From: Jannaschia pagri
GTDB taxonomy: Bacteria > Pseudomonadota > Alphaproteobacteria > Rhodobacterales > Rhodobacteraceae
NCBI RefSeq assembly: GCF_019655435.1
Contig: NZ_BPFH01000010.1
Coordinates: 1-62,054 of the forward strand
Direction of reading: 5' to 3'
DNA length: 62,054 nt
Shown: one piece after another, positions 1 through 7,878 of the stretch
How positions within the stretch are numbered: the first letter of the stretch is position 1
Layout of the letters: each line of letters begins with the position of its first letter
The notes under the pieces: model-generated
Told to the model about the DNA's origin: nothing
Seen by the model: only the letters and a program-made list of their open reading frames with translations
The model's database searches: none
Position numbers and translations under genes: made by a program

Positions 1-55
1 CGGGATCGGGATCGGGATCGGGATCGGGATCGGGATCGGGATCGGGATCGGGATC
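1..55. repeat. Terminal direct repeat, left copy: one C plus nine GGGATC hexamers
   Basis: Bases 1-55 are identical to 62000-62054. The unit encodes Asp-Pro on the minus strand. A 55-base exact overlap at contig ends is what a de Bruijn assembler leaves when it outputs a circular path, so this is read as an assembly overlap, not a biological terminal repeat. Confidence 0.9.
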
Positions 56-2278
56 GGGCGAGCCTGCCAGATCCGCAAAAGCAACAGTCTCGCCCGCAAA
101 AACGAGCCATTCTACGCCCGTCACATGCGTCTGACCGCCCTGCCCCGTGACCACGGCACCGCCAGAGGCGAGTGTCACGTCATAGGCCGACCGCGCGGCA
201 GTGAAAATCACGGTGTCTTCCTGTTCACCGCCGTCGATCCGGTCGACGCCGGTGCTGGCGAGGAAGACATCATTGCCGGTGCTGCCCTCCAGGGTATCAT
301 TTCCCTCGCCGCCCGTCAGGGCATCGTCGCCGGAGCCGCCATCGACGAAATCATCACCGGCGCCACCGATCACCGTATCATCGCCTGAGCGCCCAAAGAT
401 TCGGTCGTCGCCGGAATTGCCTTCCATCCGGTTGGCGCCGTTCCCCCCCAACATATTGTTATCAAGGGCATTGCCGACGACGCTCACGGCCCCGGTGGAG
501 GAAATCGTCACCCCTTCGAGGCCGTCTCCCATGACGAGGTCAACCGAGGTCGTGTGCCGCTGCCATCCAGAACCGGCGGTGACAGTGGCAAAGCCAGCAG
601 TGGGTATGGGTGACCAATCCACATCCGACCCAGGCACGACGATCGGATCGGGCGTCGGCTGAGGGTCAGGGTCAGGGTCAGGGTCAGGGTCAGGGTCAGG
701 GTCAGGGTCAGGGTCAGGGTTTGTGCCGCCGCCGCTATCGGCAAGGGGGTCGGGCGCCGGACCGAAATCTGGCAGAACCCCGCTTGACGCCCCATCGAGC
801 AAGTCATCCACGTCGAACTCGCCCCCCCCGAAGACGGCGTCCTCGATCTCCATGACATAGGTCGCCTGCCCCGGCGCCCGCACGATCAGCACATCACCGG
901 ACCGCGAGATATCGTAGCTGCTCAGGTCGTTCGCAAAGACGACCACATCATTGCTCGAACCGCCCACGATCCGGTCGGTGCCCCCCGACGCATAGACCGT
1001 GTCGCGCCCAGAGCCGAGATCGACGTAATCGTCCCCTGCCCCCGTATGCACCACATCGTCGCCAGCAACGGTAAAGATCACCGACCCCGTGTCACGGCTA
1101 TGGACAGTCTCAGACTTGTTGCTGGCCACCAAGGTGCCGAACCGCACGTCATTGGTCGTCGGATCCGTCGGCGCGCCGTAATGCGTCCCCGGGTTGAACC
1201 AAACGGCGGGGGACATCCGCACCTGTTCCTCGGGCGTGCGGATCAACTCGTCGACCGTCACAGTGTTGAATTGATCGCGTCCACCGTGGAAGTTCACGTC
1301 GCGGTTCGACCGCTCCAGCGTGACGTCATTGCCGCTGGCGGTATTGTAGCCGCCGAACAGGATGGCATGGCGGGTGTCCCGAATTTCCTCGGCGTGAAAG
1401 CTGCTGTCGTAGACGTCCCGGATCCAAAGGGCATAACCGTTGCCCCCGGCCCCTTTGTTGTGGGTGCCGTCCATATTGAAACCCGTGACGGTCAGATCGC
1501 GGCTGCCCGCGAAGGTGATACCGTGGGACAAGCCGTCGACGATGGAGATGTCATCGAACACACCGCCAGCAACCCCGCCAACCATGATCATCGTCGCGCC
1601 CTTATATGCGCCCTTCACGTTGGAGAAGGTTCCAGGATCAGCAGCGCCGAACGGTCCCTCCATCGTAAATCCTGACACCTCATTCCCGGTCAGGAGCGTC
1701 CGGGTCTGGACCGACGAAATCGATGGGTCGTAATCGAACGTCAGCTCTCCATCGAATGTGATGGTGTCGCCGTCGACCTCCGTCACCTCCACCAGAAGGG
1801 TGCGCAGATCCTTATCCTTGCGCCACCGCGTGTCGCCGATCTCGGAGAAGAAGGCGGAGGTGTTTTCCTGGGTGATCTGGATGAAATCGCCGACCTCGAT
1901 CTCATGCCCGGAGGCGACTTGGATGCTGCTGTCACCCACGGAGGCGGCAGAGGCCAGATCCACCGTGTCCTCGATCTTGGGCCGATGAAGCTCATGCCCC
2001 ACCCGAATGACGGGATCGTTGCCCACGGCTGCGGTCACTTTAATGCGCGTCAGATCACTGCCCGCGCCGATCAAGGAGATATCGCTCCGCTCGATGGCGA
2101 TAGGGCGATCGAAGGTGTAGTCGCCCGCCTGCAACCGGAAGGTCGTGGGGCCGTCAGCCGCGTCGATCATCGCCTGTAGCTGCGCTGCGCTGGTCCCGAG
2201 GGGGACATCCACAATTACGGTCTGCATGGGTCCACTTTCCACCTGAGCCATCGCCACGATGATATCTTTGACAGTCAT
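1..2278 (-). CDS. Beta-helix/RTX calcium-binding extracellular protein, N-terminal part (gene crosses the window ends)
   Basis: The frame is open without a stop from ATG 2278 down to base 1 and continues at the other end of the window to the stop at 61353. After removing the 55-bp terminal overlap the protein is about 974 aa. Residues 1 to about 400 look like a right-handed parallel beta-helix of the pectate-lyase/epimerase type, with an opening that sets out a residue-per-rung pattern. A short RTX block, an Asp-Pro linker (663-720), a second GGxGxDxL block and a second Asp-Pro linker (1-58) follow. RTX nonapeptides bind calcium after type I export. No signal peptide is seen, as expected for that route. 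AGG lies 6 nt before ATG 2278; ATG 2227 is an alternative. AlgE-type C5-epimerases share the helix-plus-RTX design, but I do not see their catalytic motif, so the enzymatic role is open. Confidence 0.85.
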   Translation of the reverse strand, partial: MTVKDIIVAMAQVESGPMQTVIVDVPLGTSAAQLQAMIDAADGPTTFRLQAGDYTFDRPIAIERSDISLIGAGSDLTRIKVTAAVGNDPVIRVGHELHRPKIEDTVDLASAASVGDSSIQVASGHEIEVGDFIQITQENTSAFFSEIGDTRWRKDKDLRTLLVEVTEVDGDTITFDGELTFDYDPSISSVQTRTLLTGNEVSGFTMEGPFGAADPGTFSNVKGAYKGATMIMVGGVAGGVFDDISIVDGLSHGITFAGSRDLTVTGFNMDGTHNKGAGGNGYALWIRDVYDSSFHAEEIRDTRHAILFGGYNTASGNDVTLERSNRDVNFHGGRDQFNTVTVDELIRTPEEQVRMSPAVWFNPGTHYGAPTDPTTNDVRFGTLVASNKSETVHSRDTGSVIFTVAGDDVVHTGAGDDYVDLGSGRDTVYASGGTDRIVGGSSNDVVVFANDLSSYDISRSGDVLIVRAPGQATYVMEIEDAVFGGGEFDVDDLLDGASSGVLPDFGPAPDPLADSGGGTNPDPDPDPDPDPDPDPDPDPQPTPDPIVVPGSDVDWSPIPTAGFATVTAGSGWQRHTTSVDLVMGDGLEGVTISSTGAVSVVGNALDNNMLGGNGANRMEGNSGDDRIFGRSGDDTVIGGAGDDFVDGGSGDDALTGGEGNDTLEGSTGNDVFLASTGVDRIDGGEQEDTVIFTAARSAYDVTLASGGAVVTGQGGQTHVTGVEWLVFAGETVAFADLAGSPDPDPDPDPDPDPDPDPDP
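663..720. repeat. GGGTCA hexamer array encoding the first (Asp-Pro)n linker
   Basis: Nine perfect GGGTCA copies plus GGGT lie inside the RTX gene and encode alternating Pro and Asp on the minus strand. The other linker of the same protein uses a different hexamer (GGGATC) for the same dipeptide. Confidence 0.95.
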
Positions 2279-2520
2279 CCACGACCTGAATGAACAGTTC
2301 GTAAACACGTGCGACATCGCTGGAAAATCTGACGACCCCCTCAATCCCGTGGCAGACGGCATTGCTTTCGTGGGGAGGCTACGGCACCGACTCGCGCGTT
2401 CCAAGACCTAAGCGCAGTGCAGATTGCGAAGATCTGGCCCCATCCGTTGCCTTACGTGATCAAAGGGAAATCAGGCGGCAGTCTGTTGAACAGCGCGTCC
2501 GAGGTTTCGCCGCGAAACCA
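2279..2520. other. Intergenic region between rep and the beta-helix/RTX gene
   Basis: This stretch lies downstream of rep and upstream of the RTX gene, both on the minus strand. It is expected to hold the RTX promoter. I see no convincing dyad or poly-T terminator in it. Confidence 0.4.
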
Positions 2521-3693
2521 TCAGGCGAGTTCGTCGAAGACGCCTGGTACGAGCTCTTCCCAGAAGGCCTCGATAGCTTCGCGGTTGAGTGGTGACATCC
2601 AGCCGTGGCGCTCGAAATCGGCGCGCTGCGCCGTATCCAGGCGCGCTGAGAACAGGCGACGGTCGGCGTCTCGCTGGGTGGGGGACCGGCCTGCGGCGGC
2701 GTCTCGAATGGCACCAAGGCGGGCCGCGCGGGGGGAAAGGTTTCGCGGCGAAACCTCTGCTTGCTCCGGCGGTCCCTCCGCCAGGGCACGGCGCAGGTAG
2801 GCCGCAGGGTTCCGGACGTCGTCACGCCCACCGAGGTAATCGAGCTTGGCCGAGACCGCCGCCTCACCATGCTCCTTAAGCCACTGCCGCGCGAGCCGGT
2901 CGCCCACCGCCAAGTCCCGCAGACGGCCATAGGCTGCGGATTTCCGAAGCCCGGTGCCGTCGTCCAAGTCCAGGATCGAGAGCTGCGGGTTCTCTTTCAA
3001 AGTGAACCGAATGTGCGAGACGGACCGGCCCATCTTGCGCACCTCTGGCGTCACCAGGATGTTCGACGTCTTGTTCACCTCAGCCACAGCGGGCTTGATG
3101 ATCTTGGCGTTCAGGTGCTTGTAAGTCTCGTAATAGGCACTGTCTCCAACACCCAAAAGGCGGCGGAACAGGTCCAGATCCCACCACCCGGTGGAGCCGG
3201 TGCGGATGAACCGGTAACAATTCTCATAGAGCGCCAGCGCGTGTCCAGACGTGAACCGCCGCTGGATGTTCAAGTTGATCAGCGCAAAGACCTTCGGGTC
3301 ATAGAGTTTTTCCGCAAGGGCAGGGGAGTAGGCATACTCGCAAACCCCACCCTTGAGCCGAGCGTAGGACAGGAGGGCCGAGATACCCCATTCCTGGCGC
3401 CCCTGTTCGTCGAGCATGTCCCATTCTGCCGTGGTCTCGGCCAGGCCGCGCAGGGCCGTTTTGAGGGTCTCAATGTCGTTGGAGTTATAGCCGATCATCA
3501 GACAGAGCGTCCGCGCATCGATGCGATGACTGACCTGGGAGGTGATCGTATCGTAGGCGTTCAACAGAAGGACGTTGGAAAGCTTCCGCTGAAGCAGGGT
3601 AAGTTTTCCGGAGACGTGGATGGCGGCCACGTGCTTCTTTACGGCGCCCCTGCGCAATGCACCGGTCAATTGGTCCTTTGGGATATCGTCCAT
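2521..3693 (-). CDS. Plasmid replication initiator, Rep_3 (RepB-type) family
   Basis: This 390-aa protein probably binds iterons and opens the origin. It shows the two winged-helix halves of Rep_3 initiators. An N-terminal segment has the pattern LTLLQRKLSNVLLLNAY (residues about 25-41). Further on is a stretch in which a YENCYRF motif is followed by LDLFRRLLGVG and then IIKPAVAEVNKTS (about residues 145-205), as in the family. The C-terminal 120 residues are charged and less conserved. The open frame extends up to 3975, but ATG 3693 is preferred because GGAG sits 6 nt upstream and the added residues would run through the iteron-like repeats. It is divergent from parA, with the candidate origin between them. 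Confidence 0.85.
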   Translation of the reverse strand: MDDIPKDQLTGALRRGAVKKHVAAIHVSGKLTLLQRKLSNVLLLNAYDTITSQVSHRIDARTLCLMIGYNSNDIETLKTALRGLAETTAEWDMLDEQGRQEWGISALLSYARLKGGVCEYAYSPALAEKLYDPKVFALINLNIQRRFTSGHALALYENCYRFIRTGSTGWWDLDLFRRLLGVGDSAYYETYKHLNAKIIKPAVAEVNKTSNILVTPEVRKMGRSVSHIRFTLKENPQLSILDLDDGTGLRKSAAYGRLRDLAVGDRLARQWLKEHGEAAVSAKLDYLGGRDDVRNPAAYLRRALAEGPPEQAEVSPRNLSPRAARLGAIRDAAAGRSPTQRDADRRLFSARLDTAQRADFERHGWMSPLNREAIEAFWEELVPGVFDELA

Positions 3694-3789
3694 GTCTGCT
3701 CCGCACGGTCTGTTGTCGCCGCTTGTTGTGGATAGTTTGACCCGAAAGGTATCCGGTGGCAACTGTGTTCTGGGGACCTTATGGACCAT

Positions 3790-3995
3790 CCCGTAGATGG
3801 GCACCTTTAAATGCCAAAGGGACCCGTTTGCGGGACGCGCGCTCCAGTGCTGAGTCTGCAACGGCCTCGAACAGGGACTAAAGCAAGGGAAAACGGGGGC
3901 TGTGCTGGGTCTTCCTGCGAATCGGCGCCCACAATCCCGTAGACGGGTGCCCAAAGCCCTGCGAAATGGTGCCATTGAACCTGTAAACAGGTCCC
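3790..3995. repeat. Candidate origin iterons (four 16-bp motifs)
   Basis: Four related motifs lie just upstream of rep: CCCGTAGATGGGCACC (3790-3805), CCCGTTTGCGGGACGC (3823-3838), CCCGTAGACGGGTGCC (3936-3951) and CCTGTAAACAGGTCCC (3980-3995). Each has a small CCNGT...ACNGG dyad. An AT-rich stretch (about 4030-4085) follows. Position and repetition suggest Rep binding sites and the replication origin. Spacing is irregular (33, 113 and 44 bp), so the call is tentative. Confidence 0.5.
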
Positions 3996-4146
3996 CGAAG
4001 ACGTGTAAGTCGTTGTTTTAGCGTATTCCTAGAGCCGTAAATATCTCAAATAAGAATCCAAAGAGAATCCAAATCACACAGATTGAGATGATCTTTGTCT
4101 TTGGTTGGGAAACAGGCTTGGCGCAAAGACCCGCCGTGTGCCATAT

Positions 4147-4166
4147 TTTTCGCGATATCGCGAAAA
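4147..4166. promoter_or_regulatory. Perfect 20-bp palindrome upstream of parA: candidate parS or parAB operator
   Basis: TTTTCGCGATATCGCGAAAA reads identically on both strands. It sits 30 bp before the preferred parA start. Partition sites and ParA or ParB autoregulatory sites are commonly palindromes in this position. I found no second copy by eye. Confidence 0.55.
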
Positions 4167-4196
4167 GAAGCGAACACGCAGAGGCAGACATTCACC

Positions 4197-5585
4197 GTGG
4201 CACGTGCACCAACCGACAAAGATACCCTTCCGCCCTATGTCAACATCGACCCCAAGGCCGCCGCGGACCGCTTAGCGCCGCCCATAGACACGGCGCGATT
4301 TTCCAAGGCCGCCGCTTTTGCCATGCGAGGCCGCGATGACCTGGCCCGGCGTGGCTATGCCCCGGATGGGCAAAAGCGGTTGCGGCGCTTTTCTACCTGG
4401 GAAGTGTGCAAATACCTGATCCCCGTGGCAACGGCCCACCTGCGCCGCGTGCTCCGCCAGAACCCAGACCTGCCCCAAGGGGAAGGGGAGGGGAACACCA
4501 AGTGGTTCACCTTGGACGACGTCATGGCCTTGCGCGCCCATTTTGCAGCGGAAGGGGCCAAGGACCGAGAATATCAGCCATGGCGCCCCGAGGGCGTGCA
4601 GGCAAAGGTTCTGGCCGTTGCCAACTTCAAAGGCGGCGTGGGCAAGACCTCCACCGCCGCCCATTTGGCCATGAGCGCGGCGCTCGACGGGTACCGCGTG
4701 CTGGTCATCGACTTGGACAGCCAGGGGTCCATGACGTCGATCATGGGCGGGGCGGTGGACGACGAATGGCAAACGGTCTTCCCATTGCTCGCCCGTGATT
4801 TCGCGCAGCACGTCGAAGGGGAGAACCGCGTGCGGCGCGCGGCGGGTGATGCGCCGATTCCCCTTGATGAGACACTGAAAGAGGCGCTGACAGTTGACCC
4901 GCGCAACCTGGTGCAAAAGACCCACTGGCCCAACATCGATCTAATTGGGGCACAGCTGAACCTGTACTGGGCCGAGTTTCAGGTGCCTGTCTGGCGGATG
5001 CAGGGGCGGGGCTGGGCGCTGTGGGACTCGCTGCACAACGCGCTGCAGGACGGCGGGATGTTGGATGACTACGATATCGTGCTGCTCGATACGCCGCCCG
5101 CGCTCGGCTATCTGACGATCAACGCATTGGCAGCGGCGGATATCCTACTGGTGCCCCTGGGCGCGTCGTTTTTGGAGTTCGACTCCACCGGGCGGTTCTT
5201 TGACATGATCTATTCGACCTTCGCCTCCATCGAGGACGGGGAGAATTCGCGCCGCCGCGCCATGGGTCTGGAGGAAACCCGGTTCGAGTGGGATGCGGTG
5301 CGCGCGCTGATTACGCGTTTCGACGCCGCGCAGCAGACCGATCTGGCCAATGTCATCCAAGCCTATTTCGGGGATTTCATGACCACCTACCGCCAAGAGA
5401 CCACTGCCATGGTAGGCCAGGCCGGGGAGCAAGTGAGCGGGATCTACGAGACCGATTACCGGGATTTCAACCGAGAGACCTATGTCCGGGGGCGCGAGAC
5501 CTTCGACCGCACTTGGGCCGAGGTGAAGGAGGTCATCCTGGGGACCTGGTGGCGCGACGCGCAAATGGCAGGGGAGGACGTCTGA
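4197..5585 (+). CDS. parA: ParA-type partition ATPase
   Basis: This 462-aa ATPase drives segregation of plasmid copies together with ParB. A DNA-binding region (about residues 65-115, with STWEVCKYLIPVA) precedes the ATPase, as in type Ia ParA and RepABC-family RepA proteins. The deviant Walker A KGGVGKT is at about 145-151, followed by a DLDSQGS motif and, later, VLLDTPPALG. The GTG start at 4197 is chosen because AGAGG lies about 12 nt upstream and the longer frame from 4095 would read through the 20-bp palindrome. The last base of its stop codon is the first base of parB, so the two are translationally coupled. Confidence 0.9.
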   Translation: MARAPTDKDTLPPYVNIDPKAAADRLAPPIDTARFSKAAAFAMRGRDDLARRGYAPDGQKRLRRFSTWEVCKYLIPVATAHLRRVLRQNPDLPQGEGEGNTKWFTLDDVMALRAHFAAEGAKDREYQPWRPEGVQAKVLAVANFKGGVGKTSTAAHLAMSAALDGYRVLVIDLDSQGSMTSIMGGAVDDEWQTVFPLLARDFAQHVEGENRVRRAAGDAPIPLDETLKEALTVDPRNLVQKTHWPNIDLIGAQLNLYWAEFQVPVWRMQGRGWALWDSLHNALQDGGMLDDYDIVLLDTPPALGYLTINALAAADILLVPLGASFLEFDSTGRFFDMIYSTFASIEDGENSRRRAMGLEETRFEWDAVRALITRFDAAQQTDLANVIQAYFGDFMTTYRQETTAMVGQAGEQVSGIYETDYRDFNRETYVRGRETFDRTWAEVKEVILGTWWRDAQMAGEDV

Positions 5586-6631
5586 TGGCCAAGCGACGCA
5601 AGCTGGAGGCGCCGAGCGCGGCAGACTTGTCCCGTCTGGAGGCGGAATTGGACGCCGCGCGGGGGCCGGCGAAGGCCGCGCCCATTGCCCAGATCGCGGG
5701 CGAGGCGGCGGTCGGTGTGGACCCGCGCGCGCCTGCCGACCGAGAGGCGGCCGCCACCCTGGCCCATGCGGAGGCGGAGGGGCTGCTTCTGCGGCAAATC
5801 CCGCTGGATGAGATCGAGGCGGATGCCCTGGTGCGCGACCGGCTGGTGCTGGACGCGGACGAGATGGAGGAGCTGAAGGGGTCGATCCTGAAGAACGGTC
5901 TGCGGCTGCCCATCGAGGTTTTCGATCGCGGGGCAGGGCAGGGCTATGGCCTGTTGTCGGGGTACCGGCGGCTGATGGCTGTGCGCGACCTGCGGGAGGC
6001 GACGGACCTGCCGCAGTTCGCCACCATCCGCGCCATCCTGCGCGACCCCGAGGCCCTCGGCGGGTCCTTTGCCGCTATGGTCGAAGAAAACGAGGTCCGC
6101 GCCCAGCTCAGCCACTTCGAGCGGGGACGCATCGCCGTGATCGCGGCCCAGCAGGGGGCTTTTGCCAATACCGAGGCCGCCGTCGAAGCGCTGTTCCCCG
6201 TGGCGAGCAAGGCGAAACGGTCCAAGATCCGGTCCTTCGCCCTGATCTTTGAGGAATTGGGGGATATGCTGCAGTTCCCCGACCTGTTGCGGGAACGGGA
6301 CGGTCTGCGCCTGGCGTCGGCCCTGCGCGATGGCCACGACGAGGCCCTGCGCGACTTTCTGGCGGGGCAGCGGCCCGAGACCCCGGCGCAGGAGGTGGAG
6401 GTTCTGGAGGCAGCGCTGGCCTCGTTGGGGCCAAGCGCCCCGGCCGAGGGGATCCGCAAAGGGCGCCCGCGCAAAAGTGCCCAGGCCCATGGGGTGCGCG
6501 CCGCCGGTCTGGACGTCACGGCGGAGCGTCACGGGCGAGACGTGGTGATCCACGTGCGTGGCGCGGAGTTGGACGGCGCTTTGATCGACAGCCTGGTGGC
6601 GGAAATCCACAGCCTGCTGAAACGTCGGTAA
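5585..6631 (+). CDS. parB: ParB-type partition protein
   Basis: This 348-aa ParB/RepB-family DNA-binding protein recognises the centromere site and works with ParA. Residues about 80-190 form the ParB nuclease-like domain, with IPLDEIEADALVRDR, a LSGYRRLMAV motif and the ENEVRAQLSHFERGRIA helix. A helix-turn-helix region (about 195-250) follows. The C-terminal 30 residues (DGALIDSLVAEIHSLLKRR) resemble a dimerisation tail. It overlaps parA by one base (TGATG). Confidence 0.9.
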   Translation: MAKRRKLEAPSAADLSRLEAELDAARGPAKAAPIAQIAGEAAVGVDPRAPADREAAATLAHAEAEGLLLRQIPLDEIEADALVRDRLVLDADEMEELKGSILKNGLRLPIEVFDRGAGQGYGLLSGYRRLMAVRDLREATDLPQFATIRAILRDPEALGGSFAAMVEENEVRAQLSHFERGRIAVIAAQQGAFANTEAAVEALFPVASKAKRSKIRSFALIFEELGDMLQFPDLLRERDGLRLASALRDGHDEALRDFLAGQRPETPAQEVEVLEAALASLGPSAPAEGIRKGRPRKSAQAHGVRAAGLDVTAERHGRDVVIHVRGAELDGALIDSLVAEIHSLLKRR

Positions 6632-6816
6632 TGGGCGCCATGAACCGGGCGGCTTTGGTGGCGGGGAGGTTTGCGTGGGTCAACAGATGCTTCAGCAGCT
6701 TTCTGACTGACCGTCCTCGGTTCATCTGACGACGCTAACGGTGCGCTTGGATCGTACAACTGAGGTGAACCTCCCCGTCAGGGGAAGCCCACGTGTCTGA
6801 CGTTGGTGCCGTGGGT

Positions 6817-7461
6817 CTAGGCTTGCTTACGACGGCGCAGGCCAAAACCGCAGGCCAGCGCGGCGCCGAGCAAGAGAACGCTTGCCGGGAGCGGAACGGT
6901 CGCGGGCGAACTCAGCTTGGCGTCATAGACGATGTTGTCCACACCGCCGTTGAAGAAGTCACCGAAGAACGAGACCACAAGGCCCGACTTGGACGTGACG
7001 CCCGGCGAAAAGCTCGACCGAATGGCACCGCTGACGGTCACAAGGCCAGTGTTAAACAGGATGTTGCTGGTCCCGAGATCGGCAATGGAGAACCCAAGGG
7101 ACCGGTTAACCCTTGGCCAGGCGCCCAGATCGAGGCTGGCGATGGACACCTCGTAATTCTGCGCGGCCTCAAACGTGATTTGAGCGCCGTCATTGAAATA
7201 GGCGATGTCCGTCAGGTCCGAGTAATCCGAGGCCCAATAGAGGAACTGCTGATCCCCTGTTGCGTTCGGGGATCCATCATAGGTGATATCGACACCCGTG
7301 ATGCTCCCGTAGGATTGGTCAATGAGATTGCCATTGCTACAGGCATTGCCGTTGTTGCAGATGTTTCCTGAGAAATCCAATGTGGCCGCCTTTACGGGTG
7401 CCATAGAAAAGCTGCCGAGGCCTAAGGCAAACAAACCGGCTGCGAGATGTAGTCCCTTCAT
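6817..7461 (-). CDS. VPLPA-CTERM sorting-domain surface protein
   Basis: This 214-aa secreted protein has a signal peptide of about 26 residues ending at VKA-A. The body is aromatic and Asn/Asp-rich, of unknown fold. The C-terminal sorting module is VPLPA, a hydrophobic stretch of about 14 residues (SVLLLGAALACGFG) and a basic RRRK tail. Such proteins are processed at the VPLPA motif by an exosortase and linked to surface or exopolysaccharide. No exosortase gene is present here, so processing would depend on the chromosome. The ATG at 7461 is chosen because GGAG lies 5 nt upstream; a GTG at 7467 is also in frame. Confidence 0.8.
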   Translation of the reverse strand: MKGLHLAAGLFALGLGSFSMAPVKAATLDFSGNICNNGNACSNGNLIDQSYGSITGVDITYDGSPNATGDQQFLYWASDYSDLTDIAYFNDGAQITFEAAQNYEVSIASLDLGAWPRVNRSLGFSIADLGTSNILFNTGLVTVSGAIRSSFSPGVTSKSGLVVSFFGDFFNGGVDNIVYDAKLSSPATVPLPASVLLLGAALACGFGLRRRKQA

Positions 7462-7878
7462 AATCACTCCTTAAAACAGGTCTGACTGTGTCGGCGCTTT
7501 GGTATGCTCTCTTCCTTTCTGGCACACTGACGCCACGTCAACGGTGCACTAGTCATGGAAAATGTCAACGATTCCGTGAGTAAGTGTGGCATTTCTAGGG
7601 CAAACGCCGACGTAATTATATGATATTTTACAGTTGCTTATATCGGAGTGCGGCCAAAGTAAGGCGGAATTGCTTCGGTATCTGGAACAATTCCGTCTAG
7701 ACGCGAGCATGGTTTATTCGTGTATCGTAGCCAATCGACGTTGAGACCTCGTTTGCACCGCAGAAGGGCGATCGGCCCTGTCTTTGTGGACGGACGTCAG
7801 CTGCTCAGGCCGATGGAATGAAGGCTCTGCTGTGTCTGTCCAGGGGGCGGGCCTCGACGCCCAAGCGGGCGCCCATGG
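7462..7878. other. Intergenic region with promoter-like AT tract and an inverted repeat
   Basis: No supported gene. The minus-strand TATAAT-like sequence near 7615-7625 could serve the VPLPA-CTERM gene. A perfect 8-bp inverted repeat, CGGAATTG (7665-7672) and CAATTCCG (7688-7695) with a 15-nt spacer, could be an operator or a hairpin. Confidence 0.4.

Noticed and set aside
1-55. Terminal direct repeat as evidence of a linear replicon with telomere-like ends
   Set aside because: It is a coding hexamer array and the overlap restores a reading frame; no inverted terminal repeat or terminal protein gene is seen.
661-720. CRISPR-like appearance of the hexamer arrays
   Set aside because: The units are 6 bp without spacers and are in frame inside a gene.
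201-858. Overlapping frames on both strands (for example 201-662 plus, 508-858 minus) in the RTX gene
   Set aside because: They are frame shadows of the repetitive, GC-rich RTX coding sequence; the continuous minus-strand frame is the only one with domain structure.
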